This document shows, piece after piece, positions 1 through 10,073 of a stretch of 30,944 bases of DNA (position 1 is its first letter; each line of letters begins with the position of its first letter). Origin of the DNA: Macrocybe gigantea (Eukaryota > Basidiomycota > Agaricomycetes > Agaricales > Callistosporiaceae). The position numbers and the translations under genes are program-made. Below the pieces are notes generated by a model, which ran no database searches, was not told where the DNA came from, and worked only from the letters and a program-made list of their open reading frames with translations. The stretch spans positions 1-30,944 of the forward strand of contig SJRY01000170.1 in the NCBI GenBank assembly GCA_011319805.1, given 5' to 3'.

Positions 1-1
1 A

Positions 2-1476
2 GATTTCGGCTGCTTTGCATCGATATACCCTTCAACACCCTCTTTAATGATTATGTGGATACCACCCCTTCTCATCTGTGGCATCTCATTTCTTTTATCT
101 GGTATGTCCCACGCATTTTAATCCAGCGCGTATGTTAACATTCTTAATGCTCTAGGATTTGCTATACACAATTCGTTCCGACACTCTACTGCTGGATTTT
201 CTCATCATTTAGAGACGCGAGCTCCGATCACAACGTCTGTATTTCTCCGTCGTCTGGTGACTTCGCTCGTCGTTACAGGAGTCCTGACAATTGTTTGCCT
301 CTTCTCTGTATTTTCTATTTCCTCGTTCCAACGCTGGGGTCCATGGTCTGTCGTGCATGCCCATTTCCGCGATGTCCACGTCGTGACGTCCTCGGATGAA
401 GCCAGGACTATCCAGTCGGTATGGTGGGGGATGAAGGCGGTTTCCATTGCGTACATCATCCTCTCATTCGCCATCGGTGAGGAAGCAAGGGATTCCTTTA
501 AATGGGTGCGAAACCGCTTGACCCAAAGAAGACAACCCACACGACTCAGACCTTTTGCCCTGCCAACGACGTAAGTTGATCTACAGGCATTCCCTCCCAG
601 GTTATTCCAACTCATCTCTCAATGTCTTGCAGTACTCGGGATGTGCAGCCACAAGTCGCTCCTTCGACATCTGAAGCTCGTCTGCAAAACCTCGATATGA
701 AATCGGGTTGGGATGATATGCTAGAATCAAAACAATCAAAAGTCTGGTTCCCTATCCGCAAATCTCCCAGCCCGTCGAGGTGTACCCCAAGCCCAACATC
801 TACGCCTCCTCCGAGATCGCCTACTGCCGACGAGAAGTTCATAACATCGACCCTAGACTATTTTTCTTCTCCGACAGCCAAGTCTCTGACTGTGCATCCA
901 CCCCTTCCATCTCCTCCGCACGTATATGCGTCTCCCAAGAAAGCTACACACAATGTCCCGTTTCCTTCGCCTCCCTCGCCGCCTCCAGCCGCCCCCATTG
1001 ACCCAGAGCCGTCACTCTTGGATAACACTACTTCACAGCGAAATGGAGACAAAAAGAAGCGCCACGAATCGGGCATATCGTCGCTTTTCGACGTGGCGTG
1101 GCCTCAGCCTCCCGCAACGTCCTCGCCTGCAAGTAGCTCCAAGGCCCACCTGCCCAACTCGAACCTGAACTCGGACACCGCTTCCGTGTCAGACTCGCTT
1201 TCGTTCGGCCTCCCCCTATACATTCCCGCCACGCCGCCACACCTCCGCACGCGACCGTTCGATGATGCGAGCGTATCTTTCCCGCTTCCGGTCTCGGGGC
1301 AAGACAGCTGGCCGGAGGAGTCGCCGTTGTCGGCGGCGTCGAGGAAGCAGGTGAGCAAGAAGCCGAGCTTGAAGAGCTTGAGGAGCACGCGCAGTGGTCG
1401 TGAAGATCGTGGCGCGGGATACAGAGGCGAAGTCATCTATATGACGGTCGTAAAAGAGACCGTGGATTCAGTTTGA
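2..1476 (+). CDS. STE3: STE3-like pheromone receptor, 3' part (5' end outside window)
   Basis: C-terminal part of a fungal STE3-family G-protein-coupled pheromone receptor in the plasma membrane. Model: exons 2-101, 156-570 and 633-1476, with introns 102-155 and 571-632 (both GT-AG, phases fit). The first codons read DFGCFASIYPS, the conserved block after TM4, followed by hydrophobic segments I assign to TM5, TM6 and TM7, the last ending in FAIGEEARDSFKW. A long Ser/Pro-rich cytoplasmic tail follows and ends in ETVDSV. The extracellular loop usually reading W(A/S)DTHxxFSRV(D/E)QIP is replaced by a divergent stretch (VVHAHFRDVHVV), so this is a distant paralog and perhaps a non-mating receptor-like gene. 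TM1-4 lie left of the window. No pheromone gene was found beside it. Family assignment is firm; mating role is uncertain. Confidence 0.85.
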
Positions 1477-2822
1477 CTTTTTCTCTCGTCTCCACCTTTC
1501 TTTTTTTCTGTTGCGAAGTCATGTTTTAGGTCTGCTAGTAGTGCGCGAAATCTTCACTCTCTCACGCACCTCTGTGTATATGTATTCGGTTCGTTTCCCT
1601 TTACATTTTTATGTCCAATTCTTCATTATCACAAAACACGAACAGTAACACAAGCTTCTCTCTCATTCGATGTACCTGTATCAATTACCACTATGTACTC
1701 TGGTAGTCCGACTCCCAACCACTTATAAAGCCCAATCATTAATTTTTCCTAATGTAGTCACTCCTCTCACGAGACTCGCTCTCTTATTGTTCGAAGTGCT
1801 TATGTAATGCAGTTGAAAGACAATAGCTTGGGAGTGACTATTGTCTTCAGCAATGCGTCCAGGCTACAAAAGGTCCGTCCTCGCAGATGGAGGCTGTATA
1901 ACATATTTCCTTTTACCCCCACCATGCCCGTTTGTTTTGTCGACCAGCAGAGAAGTAGCGAGGGCTAGGGAGACAGTCATGACTATGAGACACGTTCCAG
2001 TGGGTGGTCTACTCGTTTCATCAATCGTCTCCTACTCAGCGATCGTTTGCACTGCTCCTGGTAGGTTAGCGCCGTTCTACCGTCAAAATACTCCTTATCG
2101 TTCGATGGTTTTAACAACTCTTCCATGTGGGCATGCAAATACAATGAGCTACGGCGAAATCAAGTGCGAGGGATTTGGACAAGGTTTTGTTGTACTCGAA
2201 ACCGCCGGAGCAAGCTGCGATAGCTGATGACGCGCTGTCCTGGCGACTTTGTTCTCTGTTGGACTGAGCGATTATCTCTGCAAACCATCACGTGTGTATG
2301 CGTGTTATCTTTTTCGCTATGGGCGTTCTCATCAGACGATGCCCTTTTCCAGCTGCCACGACGCATTTTCCACAGACGTTGAGCCCTTCCGGTTTGAGTA
2401 GGGCTTCGCTATCGCACCTCAACGCGGTATGAAGCACTTGACCCGTCCAATTTCGGCGATGACAAACGACCATCCAAATCAGGAAGGTGCTTGTCAAACG
2501 TTCCATCAGCCCAAATTTGGATCCACAACAAGCTACTGTCCATAATTGGCAAAGGTATTTTGTACGTTTCCCGCCATTGCACCATCGAGCTAAGGAGAAG
2601 CTCTCATCAAACAACGTTTGCCGAACACAAGGGGATGGCCCAAATTGCGCACAAGGAGGGGGAGTCGGAGCATTCGCTCTTAAACCTGGCTGAACAGCGG
2701 GAAATGTCTTTCTTCGTCGTTCCCTCCAGCTGATTTACGCCCTTCGTGTGCTCTACGAGGTCTGCCCATCCCCTTGTGCATCCTGTGCAGATCAGTTAGA
2801 CGCAGACGCCCACCACTGAGCA
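1477..2822. other. Intergenic, no gene recognised
   Basis: About 1.35 kb between two receptor genes. Open frames exist on both strands but none has introns, domains or a CaaX end that I can support. It contains a perfect 10-bp inverted repeat (AAGACAATAG / CTATTGTCTT, 1817-1826 and 1838-1847). The right part should hold the promoter of the receptor starting at 2823; I see no clear TATA box. Confidence 0.5.
1817..1847. repeat. Perfect inverted repeat with 11-nt loop
   Basis: Arms AAGACAATAG (1817-1826) and CTATTGTCTT (1838-1847) are exact reverse complements separated by 11 nt. It lies in the gap between the partial receptor and the next receptor. It could form a hairpin or be a paired regulator site; the ACAAT core resembles HMG-box sites but lacks the final GG seen elsewhere in the window. 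Function unknown. Confidence 0.6.
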
Positions 2823-4593
2823 ATGGCTTATCCCAACTATGTCTTTTCCATCTTTGCCTTCCTAGGCTTCCTTCTCTGCTGCATTCCGTTCCCTTGGCAC
2901 TTGGAAGGTCTGTATATCTTCATAGCCAATTACCATTAAAGTCGAGCTCAACTCCTTCTCAGCGTGGAACACTGGAACGTGCCTCTACATGGCATGGACA
3001 GCGTTGGCCTGCCTGAACCAATTCATCAATTCCATCGTCTGGAACGGTAACGCTATAAATTGGGCTCCGGTGTGGTGTGATATCTGTGAGTGGCGAAACC
3101 GTTCTTCGCTTTTCCCGTGGGAAGTAAATTGAATGCGGGCGATCTCATTCTTAGCCGCGAGGATTATTGTCGGCACCGCTGTCGCGATTCCTGCCGCTTC
3201 GCTCTGCATTAACCGACGGCTCTACCACATTGCTTCTGTGCGATCAGTCACTGTCACCAAAGCTGAGAAACGGCGGGCAATACTGGTCGATTTGGCTATC
3301 GGCCTTGGCTTGCCCATCATGGAGATGATCCTGCGTATGTCTGTTACCCTGCCCCTTACCCTGCGGAATGTGCTGACAACATTGCTGCAATAGAATATAT
3401 CCCTCAAGGACATAGATTCAACATCTTTGAAGATATTGGCTGCTATCCTTTTACCTACAATACTCCCGTGGGCATTGCCTTGGTTGAGATCCCTCCCGTT
3501 CTTATAGGTTGCGTTTCATTTGTCTATTGTGGTACGTCTGTCGAAATTTTCTGCTTGAAGCCTGGGGCCTCATTATTTCTCATGCAGCCTTGAGCATCCG
3601 CGCATTCATTAAATGCAATGCGCAATTCAAGGAGCTACTCTCGGGCCACAACAACCTCAGCAGCAACCGATACCTTCGCCTCATGTGCCTTGCCAGCATA
3701 GAGATGCTCTTCACCGTACCGCTCGGCATCTACTCCATCTGGGCCAACTCGACGGCCGGGCGGATTTCGCCCTGGAAGGGCTGGGCAGACACCCACTACG
3801 GCTTCTCCCGCGTCGATCAGATCCCAGCTATCTTGTGGCGCTTCAACAAGGAGACGCGCGTCGCGCTCGAGGTCACCCGCTGGTTCGTCGTCATGTGTGC
3901 GCTCATATTCTTCGCATTCTTTGGATTTGCGGAGGAGGCAAGGAAGAACTACCGCTCTGCCGTTCAGTCCGTCGCCAAGCGTGTCGGATATACGACGAGC
4001 ACGTTCGGCTCTGGCATGTTCAGCTCCACCGGGTATGTCCTACTTTTAAACAGGTGTCCGGAACTGCTTCATCTTACACCTTTCTTAGAACGAAAACCAA
4101 GGGGTCGGACATGTCTGGAACTACTGGAAGCATCCCTGTGTTCGTGCAGAAGCACACGCTCAGGAAAAAGGACTCGCTCGACTCCATCTCCGACATGTCC
4201 TTATCATTCAAGGACGTCGGCGGCCTGCTCGATGAGAAGGAGAAGCCGATCGTCTCAGATATCAACTACGACACCATTTCCTTACCGGATGCGGGAGGTG
4301 TGCTTGCGGACTACAAAGTCGAGCCCTACTCGCCCGCACCGTCTCCCGGTTCATCTTCGTCATCCAGTCTGTCGTCGCCACGCAATGGCTCGCAGACGTC
4401 GCTGCCGGAAGTCGCGGTCACGCGGCCTGACTCGGAATGCATCGAGATTTCGTCGGTCAGGCGCATGTCCATCATTGGCATTCGGCATTCCGTGTCCGTC
4501 CCTGAGCCCGCGTTCAATCGCTCGTCACCGCCGAATCATCCCACGGATACCCCCATACCCGCCTACAACAAAAACGCACACGATACTGTCTAA
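2823..4593 (+). CDS. STE3: STE3-type pheromone receptor (seven-TM GPCR)
   Basis: Complete fungal STE3-family receptor, 491 aa as modelled. Exons: 2823-2907, 2963-3085, 3155-3334, 3394-3531, 3588-4032, 4089-4593; all introns are GT-AG, 55-69 nt, in consistent phase. The start MAYPNYVFSIFAFLGF places TM1 at once, as usual for the family. Landmarks: WNTGTCLYMAWTALACLNQF (TM2), VWCDI followed by AIPAASLCINRRLYH (TM3 and loop), YIPQGHRFNIFEDIGCY (loop after TM4), GWADTHYGFSRVDQIP (last extracellular loop) and FFGFAEEARKNY (end of TM7). A tail of roughly 190 residues rich in Ser follows and ends HDTV. It would bind a lipidated peptide pheromone and signal through a heterotrimeric G protein. No pheromone precursor was found adjacent, so it may be a mating receptor separated from its ligand gene or a non-mating receptor-like gene. 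Confidence 0.93.
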
Positions 4594-5044
4594 ACCCTTG
4601 TCGTTCCTCTGGCTTTCTCCGCTATCTCCGTTATGCACTTTGCGACTCTTGCCCCTCAAACTCTCTTTGTTCAATTTACACTGCACCACTGTAGCATTAG
4701 CAAAACACGGTCCAACAGTTCCTTTACATTATTACATTATGGTATTACTTAAATCGACGACCCCACACCATTAGGATGAATTGTAGCAATTTTTTGTCGG
4801 CGTACAAATTTCTTTCTTAGCTTGGCCTTTCATATTGTTGAATACAGCACGATGAACGCAAAGACGTAAGAAATGTGTGAGAGCCTAAGAAGTTTAATAA
4901 CCGGTTGGGAGTTTGTGACAGCCATATACGTCTGCAGTGCATGTCAGATGTCGTCCAGATCGTCGTCAAGCTATCAAATGGCACATATAACGACCTAATC
5001 CGACAAACTTCTCTTCTGTGCAATGACCTCCTAGGCCCGGAAAA
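4594..5044. other. Intergenic, nothing recognised
   Basis: About 450 nt between the receptor stop and the F-box gene start. I searched both strands for CaaX-terminated short genes and found none. It must hold the receptor 3' UTR and the F-box promoter, but no diagnostic motif is visible. Confidence 0.4.
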
Positions 5045-6723
5045 ATGTCGCTGGCAAATCAGTTACCGGCAGATATATGGATCTACATCACTCAGTTCAT
5101 CGCACCCAAGGACTTGCGCGATCTCTATGGCGTTAACAGGGTTTTTCTCGACCTCGCCTTTGACGAGCGATATTCGGAAGTCGATTTTCTCCAGGCGAAC
5201 CACAAGACGACGAGATTCCTTCGGCACCTACAGTGAGTCTCGTCTGGAATTTGTACCATCGCTGTTCTTTTGAGTCTTGACATGGGCTTTCCTACCAGGG
5301 ACCCTAACATCGCCCTGAGGGTGAGGCGTCTACGGGTTAACCCCGTCTGGTTTAACTTGCATTCCAGATTTCCGAGGCAGCCTTCTTCCACCATCGAGAA
5401 AGGCTGGACCTTCCTTTTCCGCTCAACAGTGAAACGACGAGCGAGCCACGCCACGGATGACTGGAACACCAGCGCTCAGAGGGCGCTCATCGATGACCTC
5501 ACGATATCCGTCGTCGCGGGCTTCAAGAACCTCACCTCCCTCGTCATCATGACGCGCTACTTTCCACATCCAAAAAGCCTGCCGCGTTTCCTGGCTACGT
5601 GCTGGAGCGCTTTCGGTCACAACCTCAGGCGATTGACGATCAATGCGCCCCTCGGAGGCTTTCAGCCGCTTCTCCCCCGCCCGGCCGATCTTTCCTCCCT
5701 CGAAGAGATAACGCTCCGATTTAGCAACGACATGTCATCCGGCGACGCCGCGGCCGATACGAGAAAGCTATCTAATCAGATAACCAGCTTCCTATCCGCA
5801 CTCTCGCCACAACTGCGAAAACTCAGCATCGCGTCCGCGGCTCTTGGCGATCACTCCCAACTGTTTGTTTCGCTGGGCCGCTTTCCTGTTCTTGCGACCT
5901 TATCCCTGGACATCGGCTTCTACCCGCCACTGCTTTCCGACCAAACGGGCCTCACGCGTTTCCTTCTCACAAATGCCAGCACACTCAGGCACGTCCGGCT
6001 CCAGCCGCACGAGAGCTTCCGCTCTCCGTCCATCCTGGGGCCGGCGTACAACCACTTCAGCAAATGGATGGTGCAAAACGCACGCGACGAAACCTTTCTG
6101 AGTAATCTCACCTCGCTTGTCATCTCGCCTTCCGCCGACCTTTCCTTCTCTCCCCCGTTCGACATTGCCAGCACGTATATCTACCGGTCCGCCGACACGT
6201 TACAGAACCTCGACCTGAGCGATCGCAGTCTTAGTTTCGCGGAGCTCCGGACCATCGTGTCTTGTTTTGTTCACCGCCCCACGGAACGGAGACTTAAGGT
6301 CTTGCACGCCAGGGTCGTTTCAATCAGCCCGCAGCTATTCGACCTTTTGGCAGAAGGGTTGCCTGGTCTGGACGAGCTGGAGCTCAAGTTCCACGTGTTG
6401 CTCTGGGACGTCAGCCGGGAGAATCCTGCGCCACCTGACGACCAGGCGCCTACCGACTCTGTGAGCAAAATCCTTGCCATCTTCTCAAACCTCACCTGAC
6501 TTTTTTGTCAAAATCTCCTCAGCATATACGATCCTTCTTGAGAATGATGTCGACGCGCTTTTATCTAGAGTGGACGCTCTCTACCTTGCGGATCTGGCAA
6601 CGCTCTCATATGACGACGAAAACGGTTCAAGACATCTTACAAGCGTTGGGGAGGTCGATTCCGTCTTTGAAAGTTACCCACAGGCTGGACCATATGAATA
6701 AGATTGGCGCCATCTTCAATTAA
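5045..6723 (+). CDS. F-box domain protein (basidiomycete type)
   Basis: Predicted 516-aa F-box protein. Exons: 5045-5232, 5299-6460, 6523-6723; introns 5233-5298 and 6461-6522 are GT-AG and in phase. The N-terminus has an F-box-like block, LPADIWIYITQFIAPKDLRD, at about residues 7-26, the usual place in this large family. F-box proteins normally bridge a substrate to Skp1 in an SCF ubiquitin ligase. The middle holds leucine-rich segments typical of divergent basidiomycete F-box proteins, for example SLEEITLRFSN and LDELELKFH. Without the second intron the frame would stop at 6499, losing the final WQRSHMTTKTV and IPSLKV block common near the end of such proteins. It sits among receptor genes, and its 3' end is duplicated just downstream. 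The substrate is unknown and no link to mating can be claimed. Confidence 0.85.
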
Positions 6724-7713
6724 GTGTCCCTCAATTCATGCTTCCTTGCGCAAGTTGGATCAAGATCGGGTTATTGTACGCGGCTACCAAATATAATTTT
6801 GCATATTTTCCTAGCTTCAATGTCGTTGCAATCGAATACTCGAATACCGATCTGCCAGTGGCGCGAAGTCCATTGGTCGAAACTGCCCGTTAACAGACGA
6901 GACAACTTGCTGTGTCAACGGCATATAAAGCAAAGCAAGGCTTATCTCGCATCAGAAAATTAATAGAAAGACGTTGCCGCCTTGGATAAATAAGCAAACG
7001 TCCAGAAGGTGAATACCAGGGAGAACTTCTGATCGATACAACTTTCGCCGAATAAAATAATTATGGCTCTCTTGAGCAGGGACGGCCCAGGCGATGGAAA
7101 TTGGCTACTAAATGGATACCGCGACGCTCTTGTATGACAACGAAAATGCGGCAGGACATCCTGTAAGGTCTGGAAAGTGTCGATTCCTTTTCTAAAGACA
7201 TTCGTCAGATCGGCTGGACCGTGCTAGCATCTTCGGTTCATTTTTTTAAGTATAGGTATATCACTCTATGACAATTCATATCTTCTGTCATTTGATTTAT
7301 CATTATTTCTGAGGGTTTCATTGGGCAATACCAGATCCCCATTGTCATGTGTCAATCAAGAAGAGACTTTACGCTACAGGAGATACACTAACGATGTGGT
7401 AGACTTGCATCAATCTAGGCAAGACTCGTATTTGGACGCCCGAACCTGACGAGCCACATAATACAGATGTCTCGGATCCGCATTCAAAACAAACCCGGAA
7501 AATAAATAGGGATGTTGGTTGTGAAGTTTGCCACGAAGTTGAAAGACGATTGATAAATAACGAGGCGAATAAATCAAGGGATGGTCGGATAGGAGCGACA
7601 GTGAAACGAATAGTGAAGAGACTGCAAAAGCATCAGTAACGATTGAATTAAGTGAACAAGGTGGAGCATTCTTACGAAGTTTGTAATACGGAGAAAGCTT
7701 TCGTTCCGGCAGG
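6724..7713. other. Intergenic with F-box gene remnant
   Basis: About 1 kb between the F-box gene and the first pheromone gene. Apart from the decayed F-box 3' copy (listed separately) nothing is recognised. One ACAATGG motif occurs on the minus strand at 7339-7345, downstream of the pheromone gene. Confidence 0.45.
7090..7251 (+). pseudogene. Degenerate duplicate of the F-box gene 3' end
   Basis: By eye this aligns with about 6560-6723 of the intact gene. Both copies have GACGCTCT or AACGCTCT followed by TATGACaACGAAAA, then GACATCnTncaAg, tgTCGATTCC or ggTCGATTCC, GGCTGGACC, and finally CATCTTC before a TAA. Small indels and an internal stop break the frame. It lies 370 nt after the parent stop, consistent with an old tandem duplication followed by decay. 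Confidence 0.7.
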
Positions 7714-7869
7714 CTATGTGATGACGCAGTAGCCACCGTAGCCCAGCCTCGAGTCCGCGTCCACAAGCTGTTTCATGGTGTCATCTTCGCCGTAGATGGC
7801 AGCAGACACTGGGGCGCTGCCGGCGATGACAGGATAGAATTCAAATTCCAGTGTGGCGAAATCGTCCAT
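7714..7869 (-). CDS. Lipopeptide mating pheromone precursor (CaaX = CVIT)
   Basis: Short intronless gene for a 51-aa precursor of a farnesylated peptide pheromone. It starts MDDFATLEFEFYP, acidic and hydrophobic as usual in agaricomycete precursors, and ends RLGYGGYCVIT followed directly by a stop. The cysteine plus two aliphatic residues plus Thr form a CaaX box for prenylation, AAX removal and carboxymethylation. N-terminal processing would probably occur near DADSR, giving a mature peptide of roughly 9-12 residues ending in YGGY-Cys. The gene is antisense to, and upstream of, the receptor starting at 10074. Four ACAATGG motifs lie 225-610 nt upstream, suggesting pheromone-response regulation. 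The cleavage site is inferred. Confidence 0.93.
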   Translation of the reverse strand: MDDFATLEFEFYPVIAGSAPVSAAIYGEDDTMKQLVDADSRLGYGGYCVIT

Positions 7870-9268
7870 GGTGAAAGGCGAGGACGATAAATAGGAAGGG
7901 AGTGTGGTGGCAGTTGGCGGGGTCGCTGGTTGGCAAAGCTTGCCGTTCGCCTAACGCGAAGACAGGAAGGAGGTATCGACTATTGGCTTCGAGAGCGCTG
8001 GCTGGCGAAGTGATGAAAATTAGTGCCTCTTTGTTTCCATGATTTAAAGCTGTTAAAAGACAAAGCCGAGTTGACGTGAGAATGGCGTGAACAACAATGG
8101 TCGTCTCGTTTCAGGGTGGATTTCACTGAGCCATTGTTTGCTTAAAGAGACAGCTTTGGTTCTCTAAACTGGGGTTGTTCGATATCCTACGGGAGCATTC
8201 CTACAGGCCGAAAAAACAAATTCTCCATTCCATATATACGAGTTTTTCTAGAAAACTGTACATCACCTAGGAAGTATTTCCGAACCCAACTTGGTAAACA
8301 CTCTAAGCCCCCCCATCAAGTCAAACAATTTTCAGCAGACGTTTTGGGCGAACAATGGTAAGATGGGTGCATGTGTCACTATGTTTGGCAACGAAACGAA
8401 GATATGCATTACATAAACAATGCACAAACTTCAAGTTTGCCCATCGCATCTTGACTATCGGTCCCCGCGAACAATGGCCGAACTGGACAGTACCACGCAA
8501 CACTATTGAATCATGTTTTTCTTCGCGTGACAACGAAAGTTCGTTTTGGATCTCCTGCCAATGGACCAAATAAACTCCGGTGCGTGTGGCAACGATAGCT
8601 GCGGGACTGCCACCGTCTGACCACATGAAGATTCAGAATGTTAGCATGCATGTTCGGCTTGTACACGCCATTACTAGCCTCCTTTGTTTGAAAGCATGTA
8701 AACCCATGAAATTTCTCCATGAAAGTGATGGACAATATTCTTCAGTGAGATTACGTCGCAAATCCATTCCAGACCATACATAACTATATCAGCTTATCAT
8801 CCTATCTCCTGTCTTGCACGCATTGCTCCTGTGAGCACGAGCATGCCGCTTCTAAAGTGCAATCTGACTGATGTATTATGCAGAGTTATATATTTGTCGG
8901 TTCCTACATAACAATACTGTTTGTCCAAAGACCGAGTGATGGGTTTTTGAACGGCGAGGTACTGGCCTAGTAGTAATCAATACCTTTCGTTGATATAATA
9001 GTTGATGTATAACCAAGGTAAGTAATGAAGACTAAAATTTCGTATCGGATACAACGAGACCAGCTCAAATATACACTAATTACCCATAAATAGGATGTGG
9101 TGTGGAGAGTTTGTGGGGAGATTGGCGGCATGGACGGAACCACAAAGACGAATTGGGAGCGGTGGCTGGTGGTTTCGACATCAAAAATGAAGATGATGCT
9201 ATGTTGGATGATAGTAGCAGAGAGACCTACCGGAAGATTTTTCAAACAAAGACGACCAAGTCACCATA
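7870..9268. other. Intergenic with clustered HMG-box-like motifs, no gene seen
   Basis: About 1.4 kb between two minus-strand pheromone genes, so its left part is the promoter side of the 7714-7869 gene. ACAATGG occurs four times within about 380 bp. I checked for CaaX ends on both strands; the only candidate (CTVF at 8248-8262) has a stop immediately before the cysteine. No protein domain is visible. Confidence 0.5.
8094..8477. promoter_or_regulatory. Cluster of four ACAATGG (HMG-box-type) sites
   Basis: Exact ACAATGG at 8094-8100, 8352-8358 and 8471-8477 on plus, and at 8131-8137 on minus (CCATTGT). Two share the longer string GCGAACAATGG. HMG-box/Sox-class factors, including fungal pheromone-response regulators such as Prf1 of Ustilago (ACAAAGGG-type elements), recognise ACAAT or ACAAAG cores. 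The cluster lies upstream of the minus-strand pheromone gene starting at 7869. Regulation is inferred from motif and position. Confidence 0.55.
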
Positions 9269-9454
9269 TTAAACGACGGTGCAGAACCATGTTGAGCCTC
9301 CTCCAGGTTGTCGAACCTCAAAATCGATAGGCATTTCGCTTTCATTTGAAGCAAAAGAGTATACTCGTATCTCTGCGGATAGCTCTTGTGATAGATGTGC
9401 GCTATTTGAGGGTGTTAACCCAGAATTGAGGTCAAAAGGGATGAATTCGTCCAT
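9269..9454 (-). CDS. Lipopeptide mating pheromone precursor (CaaX = CTVV)
   Basis: Intronless 61-aa precursor, slightly long for the family. It begins MDEFIPFDLNSG and ends GGGSTWFCTVV then stop, so the prenylated residue would be the Cys of CTVV. The M-D-x-F start matches the other precursors here, which is why I chose this ATG over an upstream in-frame one that would add 38 unrelated residues. Cleavage may fall around FEVR, leaving a Gly-rich mature peptide ending in TWF-Cys. It is divergent to the receptor starting at 10074 and shares a promoter region of about 620 nt with it, the classical arrangement of a mating sublocus. Confidence 0.9.
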   Translation of the reverse strand: MDEFIPFDLNSGLTPSNSAHLSQELSAEIRVYSFASNESEMPIDFEVRQPGGGSTWFCTVV

Positions 9455-10073
9455 GACCGCAAGCCAAGGGTCGGTGGGCTGAACGAAGGTCCTACGGGCG
9501 ATCGGACTCGTAGGCCAAGGAGCAATAGTTCTTGAAGAGGTAAGTAAGGTGCTACCCAGCCAAAACATACCGACATAATACCTACAGAATGGGGGGATTA
9601 TGACGAGATGGGGAGAGCAATAAAGATTTGGGAGGTCGAGTTTTTAAGCGAGTAACGACAGGAGTGACGGAACGGCCTCCCGTCATTGTTCGTTGAGCAT
9701 AATCGAATCTACTTCATCGGGAACAGAGCACATTTAACTCGTGTTCAAATAAAAATATCGATTTTCCCACTGAATTTGGGCTTAAAATAATAGAAATATA
9801 ACGTCAGAGCCTGCTGGGGTTCGAGCCAGCAGCTAGCATGTGCAATCATATGGCCTTTGTTCGCCAAAACGAGTTGCATCATTGCCACTTATGGCAATGA
9901 ACAATGCTTGAGCAAGGCAGAACAAATAGGTATAAATAAAGCTTTCCATTGTCCCGCCGCTTCAACGTGAACAAAGCACAACTTCAGACCTCAGACGAAT
10001 ATAATGTCGCCGCGGGTCCAAGGATTCCTCCTCCCTTTCACTTTTACCTCGGCTGTGAACGTACCCTTCTACG
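9455..10073. promoter_or_regulatory. Divergent promoter region, pheromone (-) and receptor (+)
   Basis: The 619-nt gap holds a TATA-like TATAAATAAA at 9931-9940, about 130 nt before the receptor ATG. CCATTGT (ACAATGG on minus) lies at 9946-9952, CCTTTGT (ACAAAGG on minus, the Prf1-like core) at 9854-9860, and ACAATG cores without the last G occur near 9684 and 9901. No gene was found within it. Confidence 0.5.

Noticed and set aside
1841..2227. Plus-strand frame of 128 codons in the first intergenic gap
   Set aside because: No domain, no splice structure and no similarity to anything recognised; it overlaps the inverted repeat.
8248..8262. CTVF-stop string on the minus strand resembling a CaaX end
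   Set aside because: A stop codon lies immediately upstream of the cysteine codon in the same frame.
9818..9827. GGTTCGAGCC, a tRNA B-box-like string
   Set aside because: The T-arm pairing is imperfect and no A box or acceptor stem is found upstream.
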